From Gammaproteobacteria bacterium (GTDB lineage: Bacteria > Pseudomonadota > Gammaproteobacteria > Burkholderiales > Burkholderiaceae_C): a DNA stretch of 51,637 nucleotides. Position 1 is the stretch's first letter; every line of letters begins with the position of its first letter. Below the pieces are notes generated by a model that ran no database searches, was not told the origin of the DNA, and saw only the letters and a program-made list of their open reading frames with translations. The DNA lies in NCBI GenBank assembly GCA_025359085.1, contig JANYHL010000095.1, forward strand, positions 1 through 51,637. Reading direction: 5' to 3'. The position numbers and the translations under genes were made by a program. Shown here one piece after another: positions 1 through 8,268 of this stretch.

Positions 1-897
1 GGCAACGACTCCAGCGACACCGTGCGCATCGTCAGCCAGGAAGCGCAAAAAGCCGGTTACCCGTTGCGCAGCATTCACATCCCCAAGACCATCGACAACG
101 ACCTGGTCGGCAATGACCACACGCCCGGCTTTCCGTCGGCGGCTCGCTTTGTCGCCCAAGCCTTTGCCGGCGCCAACCTGGACAATGCGGCGCTGCCCGG
201 CGTCTATGTAGGAGTGGTGATGGGTCGGCACGCTGGTTTCTTGACGGCGGCATCCGCTTTGGGCAAGAAGTTTCCCGACGACGGGCCGCACCTGATCTAC
301 TTGCCAGAACGCACCTTTGACCTGACGAAATTTCTGGTCGACGTCAAGGCCACTTATGAGCGTTTTGGTCGCTGCGTGATTGCGGTCTCCGAAGGCATCC
401 ACGATGCCAGCGGTACGCCGATCGCCAGCTTGCTGGACAAAGAAATGGAACACGATGCGCACGGCAATGTGCAGCTCTCAGGCCATGGGGGCTTGGCTGA
501 TTTGCTGTGTGAGGAGATCAAGTCAAAACTCAAGATCAAACGCGTGCGCGGCGACACCTTTGGCTACCTGCAGCGTTCATTCATCGGCTGCGTGTCGGAC
601 ATTGATCAGCGCGAAGCCCGCGAGGTTGGTGAAAAAGCGGTGCAATTTGCGATGTGGGGCGGGCAGGACGGCTCGGTCGCAATCAAGCGCACCGGCTTTT
701 ACTCGGTCGACTATGAGCTGCTGCCCCTGGATGCCGTGGCCGGCAAGACGCGGGTGATGGAAGACGAGTTCATCGCCGCCAACGGCACCGATGTCACGGA
801 TGCGTTTCGCATGTACCTGCGCCCCTTGCTGGGTTCGGGCATGCCCGACGCCTTTCGGCTGCGCCACAATCCGGTGGCCAAGGTACTTCATAAATGA
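1..897 (+). CDS. pfp: PPi-type 6-phosphofructokinase (5' end outside window)
   Basis: The reading frame is open from the first base, so the gene starts upstream; 298 codons are visible. The first residues read GNDSSDT, a phosphofructokinase-fold motif, followed by PKTIDNDL. That motif is the substrate-binding and catalytic loop and is typical of pyrophosphate-dependent or group II enzymes. MGRHAGFL follows about 50 residues later, a sugar-phosphate-binding segment. The family interconverts fructose 6-phosphate and fructose 1,6-bisphosphate in the cytoplasm, reversibly when pyrophosphate is the donor. The residue that best separates PPi from ATP use lies in a motif upstream of the window, so donor choice is inferred. 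The stop codon TGA abuts a copy of the dispersed repeat. Confidence 0.85.
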   Translation, partial: GNDSSDTVRIVSQEAQKAGYPLRSIHIPKTIDNDLVGNDHTPGFPSAARFVAQAFAGANLDNAALPGVYVGVVMGRHAGFLTAASALGKKFPDDGPHLIYLPERTFDLTKFLVDVKATYERFGRCVIAVSEGIHDASGTPIASLLDKEMEHDAHGNVQLSGHGGLADLLCEEIKSKLKIKRVRGDTFGYLQRSFIGCVSDIDQREAREVGEKAVQFAMWGGQDGSVAIKRTGFYSVDYELLPLDAVAGKTRVMEDEFIAANGTDVTDAFRMYLRPLLGSGMPDAFRLRHNPVAKVLHK

Positions 898-954
898 AAT
901 TGGCCTCCAGCCCCCGTGTAGACTGCGTAAGCAGCTATTTAATTAATAGCAATG
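897..954 (+). repeat. Dispersed intergenic repeat, copy A
   Basis: A 58-bp copy beginning AAATTGGCCTCCAGCCC and ending in the dyad GCTATTTAATTAATAGC. It shares the core GCGTAAGCAGCTATTT with copy G at 46794. It starts at the last base of the pfp stop codon and runs in the same direction as pfp. An ATG at 894 opens a frame that would translate the whole repeat as the start of the next gene, which is probably an artefact. Confidence 0.8.
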
Positions 955-971
955 TATTGGCTGATCGCACC

Positions 972-1910
972 GTGAAGCAGGTTGGCCAGTCCCCGCGAGT
1001 CAGGCCCGCTGCGGTACTGGGCTTTGCCTTGTTGCTCGGCGCTTGCAGCAGTGCGCCACCCCTGCCAGAAGTGGCGCCGGTGTTGGTCGCCTTACCGGCG
1101 GTCAAAGCAAAACCAGTCATCGGCCTGGTGCTCGGCGGCGGCGCGGCCAAGGGTTTTGCGCATATCGGCGTCATCAAGGCGCTCGAAGCGCAGGGCATCG
1201 TGCCAGATCTGGTGGTGGGCACCAGTGCCGGATCATTGATCGGCGCACTCTACGCCGCCGGCAAAAGCGGCTTCGAGTTACAGGCGCTGGCTATTCCGCT
1301 CAACGAGTTTCAGGTCAGCGACTGGGTGCTGCCCGACCGCGGCATGATCAAGGGCGAGGCACTGGCCAAATTCATCAACACGGCGGTGGGTCACCGGCCG
1401 CTGGAAAAACTGCCCAGGAAATTGGGGGTGGTCGCCACCGATCTGGCCAGCGGCGAACCTATTGTCTTTCGCAGCGGCGACACCGGCACCGCCGTGCGGG
1501 CATCCAGCAGCGTGCCCGGCGTGTTCCAGCCTGTCAGCATCCGCGGTCATGAGTATGTGGATGGTGGCCTGTCAAGCCCGGTACCGGTGCGTTTTGCGCG
1601 CGAGATGGGCGCCACCTTTGTGATCGCGGTTGACATTTCTGACAAACCGCTCAACAGCAAGCTCAAAAGCACGTTCGATATTCTGATGCAATCGGTCACC
1701 ATCATGGGTCAGACCATTGCCCGCTATGAACTGCCCCTGGCCGACGTGGTGATCCGGCCCAACATTGCGCAACTGGAGGTGCTTGATTTCACGACCCGCC
1801 ACCTCGCGGTGCTGGAGGGTGAAAAGGCGGTAGCCCGAGCCCTGCCCGCGCTCAATGACAAGCTGGCGCGCTTTGGTGAACCCCAGACCCCGCCAGCACC
1901 CCGCCCATAG
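972..1910 (+). CDS. Patatin-like phospholipase lipoprotein (RssA-like)
   Basis: Patatin-family serine hydrolase, predicted to cleave acyl chains from lipids. The start region is hydrophobic and ends in a lipobox (LLLGAC), so it is likely a lipoprotein. It then shows the oxyanion glycine motif GGGAAKGFAHIG, the nucleophile elbow GTSAGS with the catalytic Ser, and the catalytic Asp in YVDGG. These are the full Ser-Asp dyad elements. I chose the GTG at 972 (312 residues) because the longer frame from 894 would encode the repeat as its N-terminus and bury the signal peptide; TTG at 957 is another option. The substrate is unknown. Confidence 0.82.
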   Translation: MKQVGQSPRVRPAAVLGFALLLGACSSAPPLPEVAPVLVALPAVKAKPVIGLVLGGGAAKGFAHIGVIKALEAQGIVPDLVVGTSAGSLIGALYAAGKSGFELQALAIPLNEFQVSDWVLPDRGMIKGEALAKFINTAVGHRPLEKLPRKLGVVATDLASGEPIVFRSGDTGTAVRASSSVPGVFQPVSIRGHEYVDGGLSSPVPVRFAREMGATFVIAVDISDKPLNSKLKSTFDILMQSVTIMGQTIARYELPLADVVIRPNIAQLEVLDFTTRHLAVLEGEKAVARALPALNDKLARFGEPQTPPAPRP

Positions 1911-1946
1911 CCCCACCGAGACCAGCCCGGCGTGGCTGACGCTGGA

Positions 1947-3851
1947 CTACCTTGCCAAGCGCATTTCGAGTTGCGCCTTGGTTACTTCAAGCTCTTTCGG
2001 CAGGTGATAGGCCAATTGCTGAAACAACTCGGCGTGCAGCTTGAGTTCTTCGGTCCAGGCCGCTTTGTCGATGCTGGTCACGGTGTTGAACTGCTCCCGA
2101 CTGAAGTCCAGACCGGTCCAGGTGATTTCGTCATAGGTCGGGCTGACGCCAAACAACTGGTCCACGCCTTGCGGCCCGGGGGCTGCACCAGCGCTTGCGC
2201 CTTCCAGGCGCTCAATCATCCACTTGAGCACGCGCATGTTGTCGCCGTAGCCGGGCCAGACGAACTTGCCGTCCGCACCCTTGCGGAACCAGTTGACGCA
2301 GTAAATAGTGGGCAAAGTGCCGCCGGTGGCTTCGAGCTTGTGTTCCATGTCCAGCCAGTGCTGGAAATAGTCGCTCATGTTGTAGCCACAGAAGGGCAAC
2401 ATGGCGAACGGGTCGCGGCGCACCACCCCCATTTGGCCCACGGCAGCGGCGGTGGTCTCGGAGCCCATGGTGGCGGCCATGTACACACCTTCCATCCAGG
2501 TGCGGGCTTCGGTGACCAAGGGCACCGTGGTGGAGCGGCGGCCACCAAAGATGAAGGCATCAATGGCCACCCCGTTGGCGTCGTCCCACTGGGGGTCCAA
2601 CGCCGGGTTGTTGCCGGCCGCCACGGTGAAGCGGGAATTGGGATGGGCGGCTTTGGCGCCGGTTTCCTTGGCGATGGCCGGAGTCCAGTCATTGCCCTGC
2701 CAGTCGATCAGATGCGCCGGCACGGCGCCCCCATCTTTCTCCATACCTTCCCACCAGACATCGCCGTCATCGGTCAGCGCCACGTTGGTGAAAATCACAT
2801 CGCGTTCCAGACTGGCCATGCAGTTGGGGTTGGTGTGGAAGTTGGTGCCCGGCGCCACACCGAAGTAACCCGCTTCCGGGTTGATGGCGTACATCTTGCC
2901 GTCGGCGTGCGGTTTGATCCAGGCGATGTCGTCGCCAATGGTGGTGACTTTCCAACCTTCAAAACCGGCGGGTGGCACCAGCATGGAGAAGTTGGTCTTG
3001 CCGCAGGCGCTGGGAAAAGCGCCTGCGACGTGGTACTTTTTGCCTTTGGGCGAAGTCACCCCCAGAATCAACATGTGTTCGGCCAGCCAACCCTGGTCGC
3101 GACCCATGTTGGAGGCGATGCGCAGTGCAAAACATTTTTTGCCCAGCAAGGCGTTGCCGCCGTAGCCGGAGCCATAGGACCAGATTTCGCGGCTTTCCGG
3201 GTAATGCACAATGTATTTGGTCTTGTTGCAAGGCCATTTCACATCAAGCTGGCCAGTTGCCAGCGGAGCGCCCACGGTATGCATGCAGGGCACGAACGCC
3301 CCGTCGGCACCCAGCACGTCGTAAACGGCTTGGCCCATGCGCGTCATGATTTTCTGGTTGACGGCGACATAGGCGCTGTCGGTCAACTCGATGCCGACGT
3401 GTGCAATGTGGGACCCCAGAGGGCCCATCGAGAAGGGCACCACGTACATGGTGCGGCCTTGCATGCAGCCGTCAAACAAGGCTTTTTCGCCGTTCTTGCC
3501 GGTTTGCAGCAGGGTGCGCATGTCGGCGGGGGCCATCCAGTTGTTGGTCGGACCGGCGTCTTCCTTTTTCTCTGAGCAAATATAGGTGCGGTCTTCCACC
3601 CGGGCTACATCGCTCGGGTCGGAGCAGGCCAGAAAGCTGTTGGGGCGCTTGGCGGGATTGAGCTGTTTGAAGGTGCCGGCCGCCACCAGTTGCTGGCACA
3701 GCCGGGCGTATTCTTCGTCGGAGCCATCGCACCAGTAAATGCTGGCCGGCTTGGTCAGCGCGACCATGTCGGTCACCCAGGCAATCAATTTTGAATTTTT
3801 GACGTAGTTTGGGACGTTGAGGGCCAGGCCCGGTATCACGGCTGAGTTCAT
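1947..3851 (-). CDS. pckG: Phosphoenolpyruvate carboxykinase (GTP)
   Basis: Converts oxaloacetate and GTP to phosphoenolpyruvate, CO2 and GDP, the first committed gluconeogenic step, in the cytoplasm. The 634-residue protein is in the size range of the GTP family, not the ATP family. It carries the P-loop FPSACGKTN with the reactive Cys of GTP enzymes, the metal-binding segment [10 protein letters not shown], and [14 protein letters not shown]. The start is the ATG giving [10 protein letters not shown], preceded by GGAG six bases upstream; the in-frame extension to 3908 shows no family similarity. It is convergent with the patatin gene. Glycerol and amino-acid catabolic genes nearby fit a gluconeogenic setting. 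Confidence 0.96.
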   Translation of the reverse strand: MNSAVIPGLALNVPNYVKNSKLIAWVTDMVALTKPASIYWCDGSDEEYARLCQQLVAAGTFKQLNPAKRPNSFLACSDPSDVARVEDRTYICSEKKEDAGPTNNWMAPADMRTLLQTGKNGEKALFDGCMQGRTMYVVPFSMGPLGSHIAHVGIELTDSAYVAVNQKIMTRMGQAVYDVLGADGAFVPCMHTVGAPLATGQLDVKWPCNKTKYIVHYPESREIWSYGSGYGGNALLGKKCFALRIASNMGRDQGWLAEHMLILGVTSPKGKKYHVAGAFPSACGKTNFSMLVPPAGFEGWKVTTIGDDIAWIKPHADGKMYAINPEAGYFGVAPGTNFHTNPNCMASLERDVIFTNVALTDDGDVWWEGMEKDGGAVPAHLIDWQGNDWTPAIAKETGAKAAHPNSRFTVAAGNNPALDPQWDDANGVAIDAFIFGGRRSTTVPLVTEARTWMEGVYMAATMGSETTAAAVGQMGVVRRDPFAMLPFCGYNMSDYFQHWLDMEHKLEATGGTLPTIYCVNWFRKGADGKFVWPGYGDNMRVLKWMIERLEGASAGAAPGPQGVDQLFGVSPTYDEITWTGLDFSREQFNTVTSIDKAAWTEELKLHAELFQQLAYHLPKELEVTKAQLEMRLAR

Positions 3852-4017
3852 GCAAGTGCTCCAGAGAAAATAGGTTGTCGGCTTAAAGAAGTTACAGGGG
3901 GTAGGCACCCATGGCTGGGATGGGGTGGTTCACAACCGTCAAATCGACACGCCGAGCGACAAAGCGCCGATTTTATGAATTTGGCTGCGGGTTACCTGGT
4001 AGTTACATCAAATAGTT

Positions 4018-4045
4018 ATGCAAAAAAAATGCATGACTTCATGCA
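4018..4045. promoter_or_regulatory. Overlapping palindromes upstream of pckG
   Basis: Two nested dyads lie about 170-195 bp upstream of the pckG start. ATGCA at 4018 pairs with TGCAT at 4030-4034 across an A tract. TGCATGA (4030-4036) is followed two bases later by its exact complement TCATGCA (4039-4045). The 16-bp perfect palindrome looks like a dimeric regulator site. It lies between pckG and a small membrane-protein gene on the same strand. The regulator is unknown, and the site could be chance in this AT-rich stretch. Confidence 0.3.
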
Positions 4046-4121
4046 CAAGAATAATTCGGCCACCGATCACTCACGCGGGATCACTCCTGCGATCGACAGA
4101 TTCGAACAACGGACAGCGGTA

Positions 4122-4262
4122 TCAAGCCATCGAAACGGCAATGAAGGCCAGCAAAAATATCAAAACGGCGCCTGCCAGTGGCAACACCAGGGGCATGTAG
4201 GGCAGAACCCCTTCCACAGCGTCAATTTTGGGAGCTTGCTCGTGGGACATGGGGCTGGACAT
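4122..4262 (-). CDS. Small single-pass membrane protein (46 aa)
   Basis: A 46-residue product beginning MSSPMSHEQAPKIDAVEG, then a proline-bounded segment and one hydrophobic helix of about 22 residues running to a short C-terminus (AVSMA). The start has a strong ribosome binding site, AAGGAG at 4268-4273, five bases upstream. I do not recognise a family. The acidic soluble head followed by one helix resembles accessory subunits or small regulators of membrane complexes, but no partner is adjacent: ilvA lies upstream and pckG downstream on the same strand. It is too short for usual gene-length cut-offs. Confidence 0.6.
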   Translation of the reverse strand: MSSPMSHEQAPKIDAVEGVLPYMPLVLPLAGAVLIFLLAFIAVSMA

Positions 4263-4351
4263 GGTGACTCCTTGGGATTTTTTGAGTGGGCTAACTTAGG
4301 AATTCTACCTATGCTGAAAACGGAGCCGTGGCTTCCCCGTCAGCAACGCTG

Positions 4352-5551
4352 CTAAATGAGCCCCGCCTGCAGCCCCGCCTGCTGCAGTTGGGCCAGCACC
4401 TCGGCAACGTGTTGCGGTCCGCGCGTCTGGATCACCAGCTCGACTTCCGCATTTTGAGCCGCCAGCGTGGTGAAGGCGCGCTGGTGATGCACCTCGTTGA
4501 TGTTGGCCCCGGCCTCGGCCACGGTAGCGGTGATTTTGGCCAGCGTGCCCGGAATATCGCGGGCACTGACTCGAATGCGCGCCAGCCGCCCGGCCCGCAC
4601 CATGCCGCGCTCAATGATGGCGGCCAGCAACAAGGGGTCGATATTGCCGCCGGAGAGCACCAGCCCGACCCTTTTCCCCTTGAACTTATCCGGGTATTTC
4701 AGCAGCGCAGCCAGCCCGGCGGCCCCCGCACCTTCCACCAAAGTCTTCTCCACTTCGAGCAGCATGACGATGGCCTGCTCGATATCGCCTTCATCCACCA
4801 GCACCAGGTCATTCACCATCCGCGCGATGATGGCTTGGGGAATTTTGCCGGGCGTGCCGACCGCGATGCCTTCGGCAATACTGCTGCTGCCGAGCGGTAA
4901 GTGCGTGCCTTTGATGGCATTAAACATGGTGGGGAAGCGCACGGTTTGCACGCCAATGATTTCGATCTCGGGCTTGATCGCTTTGGCCGCCGTGGCCATG
5001 CCCGCAATCAAGCCGCCGCCGCCGACCGCCACCACCAGCGTGTCCAGCTCCGGCACTTCCTGCAGCATTTCCAACGCGACCGTGCCCTGGCCGGCCACGA
5101 TGTCCGCATCATCATAGGGATGGACAAAAATGAGCTGCTGCTGTTCGGCCAGCGCCAGCGCGTGGACCCGGGCTTCGTCCAGCGTGTCGCCATGCAGCAC
5201 GATCTCAGCACCAAAACCGCGCGTACGCTCCACCTTGACGCCCGGTGTAAAGCGCGGCATCACGATGACGGCGCGCAAGCCCAGGCGCTGGGCGTGGTAA
5301 GCCACTCCTTGGGCGTGGTTGCCCGCGCTCATGGCGATGACGCCACGCTGGCGTTCTGCCGCGCTGAGTTGCGCCAGTTTGTTGCAGGCACCGCGCTCCT
5401 TGAAGGAGGCGGTGAATTGCAGATTTTCGAATTTGAGAAACACCTGGGCGCCGGTGATGTCGGACAAGGTGCGCGACGCCACGCAAGGCGTGCGCAGCAA
5501 CTGGCCTTGCAGGCGGGCGGCAGCGGTTTGAATATTGCTAAGCTGGATCAT
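4352..5551 (-). CDS. ilvA: Threonine ammonia-lyase with ACT domain
   Basis: PLP enzyme deaminating L-threonine to 2-oxobutanoate and ammonia, feeding isoleucine synthesis or threonine catabolism. The Schiff-base lysine is in SFKERGA, the substrate loop is SAGNHAQG, and the PLP phosphate loop is GGGGLIAGM. The last 70 or so residues (from IRVSARDIPGTLAKI) form a single ACT domain. At 399 residues it matches the short, one-ACT class, not the longer two-domain E. coli IlvA. The ATG giving MIQLSNIQ was chosen because the 27-base gap to the upstream gene fits. It is probably co-transcribed with the EamA transporter upstream. Confidence 0.93.
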   Translation of the reverse strand: MIQLSNIQTAAARLQGQLLRTPCVASRTLSDITGAQVFLKFENLQFTASFKERGACNKLAQLSAAERQRGVIAMSAGNHAQGVAYHAQRLGLRAVIVMPRFTPGVKVERTRGFGAEIVLHGDTLDEARVHALALAEQQQLIFVHPYDDADIVAGQGTVALEMLQEVPELDTLVVAVGGGGLIAGMATAAKAIKPEIEIIGVQTVRFPTMFNAIKGTHLPLGSSSIAEGIAVGTPGKIPQAIIARMVNDLVLVDEGDIEQAIVMLLEVEKTLVEGAGAAGLAALLKYPDKFKGKRVGLVLSGGNIDPLLLAAIIERGMVRAGRLARIRVSARDIPGTLAKITATVAEAGANINEVHHQRAFTTLAAQNAEVELVIQTRGPQHVAEVLAQLQQAGLQAGLI

Positions 5552-5578
5552 GCGTGTATTGTCCGTTAGACACCCCAC

Positions 5579-6448
5579 TCAGTCTTTGCGGGTTCCCAAC
5601 AGCGCCGCACCAATGATCAGGGCGGCTGCCAGCGCCACGCTCCAGCTCAGAGCGCGCCCGGTCACCTGCATCAGGAGCACAGTGGACGCGAGCGGCGTCA
5701 GGTAGCTCAAGATACCGATTTGTCGCACGTCGCCCAGCTTCAAAGCTTTGTCCCACAAAAAGAAAGAAGCGCCCAATGGCCCCAGGCCCATGGCCAACAA
5801 CAGCAGCCAGTCATGCCCTGTCAGCTGCACCGGCGGCTCAAGTAGCCAGTGGCAAACCAGGGAAAGCAAACCGGCCAACAAGCCAAACAATCCAATCGCA
5901 GCGGTGGGAAAACCGTTGCCGCTGACCTCGGCGCGCTTGGTTTGCAAAGAATAATTGGCCCACAGAATCGCCGAAGCCAACGCCAGCAAATAGCCCAAGC
6001 CAGGGATGGAAGGCGTGCGGTTGGCGCCGCCGTCGGCTGATGCACCGGCGCCCCAAATGGCCAGCGCGGCGCCCGCAAAACCCAGTGCCGCCGCCATGAA
6101 ATGGGCAGCCCGCAGCCTGAGACCCGGCACATACCAGGGCGCCAGCACCACCATCAACAGGGGCCACAAGTAGTTGATCAGGTTCACCTCCACCGCCGGC
6201 GCCAGGCGCAGACCCATGAACAACAAAAAGTGATAGCCAAAAAACGTCGCAACGCCAAGCAACATCATGGTTGGCGCGACCCGCCATTGCCGTCGGTCTT
6301 TGAGCACGAACGGCCACGCCAGGACGCTGCCGAGGCCCAAGGAAATGCCGGTCAACAAAAAGGGGGGGACGTGTTGGAGCAAGACGCCCAGCGCGGCCAG
6401 AGACGCCCACAGGCAAATCGCGGCCAGCGCGTACAAATTGGCTCTCAT
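5579..6448 (-). CDS. EamA/DMT-family transporter
   Basis: A 289-residue polytopic protein with about ten hydrophobic helices and an internal two-fold repeat, the hallmark of EamA drug/metabolite transporters (inner membrane). Typical family segments are INYLWPLLMV in the first half and IGILSYLTPLAST in the second. It lies 27 bases upstream of the threonine ammonia-lyase gene on the same strand, so export of an amino acid or related metabolite is a reasonable guess; no substrate can be read from sequence. The start MRANLYALAA was preferred to longer frames, which begin with non-hydrophobic, Arg-rich residues. Confidence 0.88.
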   Translation of the reverse strand: MRANLYALAAICLWASLAALGVLLQHVPPFLLTGISLGLGSVLAWPFVLKDRRQWRVAPTMMLLGVATFFGYHFLLFMGLRLAPAVEVNLINYLWPLLMVVLAPWYVPGLRLRAAHFMAAALGFAGAALAIWGAGASADGGANRTPSIPGLGYLLALASAILWANYSLQTKRAEVSGNGFPTAAIGLFGLLAGLLSLVCHWLLEPPVQLTGHDWLLLLAMGLGPLGASFFLWDKALKLGDVRQIGILSYLTPLASTVLLMQVTGRALSWSVALAAALIIGAALLGTRKD

Positions 6449-6513
6449 GACGCCGAGCTGGGCCCGATGGCGAACGCGGCACGACGAGAACCAACCCTTC
6501 TGTGCGCCACCAT

Positions 6514-7011
6514 TCAAGTCGAACGCAGGTCGGTGGCGGGTCCTTGCCACAAGTTGATGCCGCCCTCCACCGCGTGCTGGTCAACGGCAGCCAACTCTGC
6601 CGCAGAGAATTGCATATTCTGCAGCGCCGCCACCAGTTCAATGATCTGCTCCGGGCGGCTGGCCCCAATCAGCGCGGAGGTGACCCGCGGGTCGCGCAGG
6701 TCTTTTTCCACCCAGCGGTTCAGCAGGCTGTAAGACGGCTGGTGAATCAGCGGAAACACGCCCCTATTTTTCAAAATCGCCGCCGCTTCGCGTGTTTTGA
6801 CCGCCGGGAGGCCATAGTTGTTGGCCAGATCAAAATGGGTGATGCCGAGGTCAAGGACGGTGCGCAACATGGCGCGCTGCGTGGCCATCGGTGTGGCGTC
6901 GCCAAAGTTGTGCCACAGACCCAGTGACACCGCCGGCAACTTGAGACCGCTCATGCCGCAGTTGCGATAAACCATGGCGTCATAGCGCTTGGGGTTGGGG
7001 TGGTAAGTCAT
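6514..7011 (-). pseudogene. Aldo/keto reductase (YghZ/MgrA type) with two internal deletions
   Basis: The 165-codon frame reads like the glyceraldehyde-3-phosphate reductase branch of aldo/keto reductases (normally about 330-346 residues). It keeps the N-terminus (SGLKLPAVSLGLWHNFG, ITHFDLANNYG), a central piece (TREAAAIL, LIHQPSYSLLNRW) and the C-terminus (DPRVTSALIGASRPEQI, EGGINLW). About 90-100 residues are missing after NNYG, at about 6800-6812. About 85-95 more are missing after NRWVEKDL, at about 6695-6708. Both losses are in frame, so no stop appears. The catalytic Asp and Tyr remain, but the catalytic Lys and His regions and most of the barrel are gone, so the product cannot be a working reductase. 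Confidence 0.88.
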
Positions 7012-7050
7012 CTTCTTAGCTTCAATCTTGCATCAACTTATTTATATGAC

Positions 7051-7108
7051 AAATAAGGCGCTAGCCCTTGATCAGCATACCTAAGCAGCTATTAATTTGA
7101 TGTCAAAT
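7051..7108 (+). repeat. Dispersed intergenic repeat, copy B
   Basis: Reads AAATAAGGCGCTAGCCCTTG and continues with TAAGCAGCTATTAATTTGAT. It keeps the GGC-N3/4-AGCCC block and the TAAGCAGCTATT core, but the final dyad is degraded. It lies in the gap between the start of the aldo/keto reductase remnant and the CWC gene, away from any gene 3' end in its orientation. Confidence 0.75.
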
Positions 7109-7179
7109 ACAGCCTGTACCGGTCTTCGCCTGCAAGCGCCATGGACGCAGCGCCACCCGTGGAAACCGCTCCCTCCAAC

Positions 7180-7392
7180 TCATGCGGCGCCCTGCGCGCA
7201 GGCGGCGCAAATACAGGCCTGCTGACGGGCCAGCTCTGGCACGCGCGCCAGCAATTCAGCCCCGAACGTGAGCTGATTGCACCAGCATGGCGGCTGCTTG
7301 ATGCCGGTTACACGTTCGAGTTGTCCGGCGCATTGATTGGTTTGCCCGCACAAGGGGCAGCGCGTCGGATCAATGGGCTGAGTTTCTTGCAT
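7180..7392 (-). CDS. Cysteine-rich CWC family protein
   Basis: A 70-residue protein with the CWC-family pattern: CPLCGQTNQC near the start, CWC in the middle (PPCWCNQ), FGAELLARVP, and a CICAAC pair at the end. The cysteines suggest a small metal-binding, probably zinc-ribbon-like, fold. The biochemical role of the family is not known. It lies 47 bases downstream of the OB-fold gene on the same strand and may be its last cistron. Confidence 0.8.
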   Translation of the reverse strand: MQETQPIDPTRCPLCGQTNQCAGQLERVTGIKQPPCWCNQLTFGAELLARVPELARQQACICAACAQGAA

Positions 7393-7439
7393 CGGGAAGC
7401 ATCGGCGCCATGGCTTGCATCCGGCACCCGCGGATTGAC

Positions 7440-8132
7440 CTACAGCTTCGCGTCCTCGATCAGCACCTTGTAGTTGTAGCCGGCACCAAAGTCTTTATTC
7501 GTACGCACCACGCCGGTCACGGTCACGGCAGCGCCAACTTTGGCCTCAGCGGTGGTCGTCACCAGCACGTCATTGCTGCCATTGGCTTCCAACCCGGTAC
7601 CGTCGCGCAGGTGGATCCAGTTTTTGCCCATGATGCCGCTGTTGTACTTGACCACCTTGCCGCTGACCCGTACTGTCTTGCCGTTGAGTTCAGTCGCCTT
7701 GGTGATCACTTCGGCCACGGTGCGCGCATTAGCGCCGCTGGCCTTGTCCACCTTGATCGGACTGGTGTCCGCCACTTTGGTAACAGCGGCAGGCGCGCCT
7801 GCCGACGCTTGGCCCACGCCGCCCAGACTACCGAAAAGAATGGTCGGGAAGGTCTTCTTAAGCGTTTTGCTCTCAAAGTTTTTCATGGCCATGGCGTTTT
7901 TAATGGTGACATTGGCCCCGACCTTGACCGGCGTCTTGCTGACCGCGGCCCACATCTCACCGTCCTTGGTCTTGAGACGCAGGTAGGTATAAATTTCAAC
8001 TTCTTTCACCTCCAGCACTTCGCCCGAAACGGCCAGGGCCGCAGGCGCAACGGGGGCGACTTTGTCAGCCGCCCAGCTGGAGGTCGCAAAAGGGGTGGCA
8101 GTCAGCAGACAAACAAGCAATAGCTTCTTCAT
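7440..8132 (-). CDS. Exported NrfJ-like / OB-fold protein
   Basis: A 230-residue protein with a clear signal peptide (MKKLLLVCLLTATPF, cleavage after SSWA). The first mature segment, with YTYLRLKTKDGEMWAA, VKVGANVTI and NFESKTLKKTFPTI, matches the NrfJ-like family seen near periplasmic redox systems. A linker is followed by an OB-fold-like second segment (LNGKTVRVSGKVVKY, GKNWIHLRDGTG, GAAVTVTGVV). Both halves are probably periplasmic beta-barrels that bind ligands or proteins. The function is unknown. The start at 8132 was chosen over 8153 because it begins directly with the Lys-rich signal peptide. Confidence 0.78.
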   Translation of the reverse strand: MKKLLLVCLLTATPFATSSWAADKVAPVAPAALAVSGEVLEVKEVEIYTYLRLKTKDGEMWAAVSKTPVKVGANVTIKNAMAMKNFESKTLKKTFPTILFGSLGGVGQASAGAPAAVTKVADTSPIKVDKASGANARTVAEVITKATELNGKTVRVSGKVVKYNSGIMGKNWIHLRDGTGLEANGSNDVLVTTTAEAKVGAAVTVTGVVRTNKDFGAGYNYKVLIEDAKL

Positions 8133-8268
8133 GAATTCATCCTTCGTTAGCAAAGCAAAGACAAAAGCATACCAGCTATGCCCGTTACCGGCATTGATAC
8201 GGATCAGAAAGGGTTTTCGGTTTTGTTGCGCCCGCCATCAAAGAACGCGCTTGATTGCCCCATTGGCA

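Noticed and set aside
1932..3575. Long open frame (547 codons) on the plus strand opposite pckG
   Set aside because: It is antisense to a well-supported PEP carboxykinase and its residues (His/Gly/Val-rich) show no family pattern; long antisense frames are expected in GC-rich DNA.
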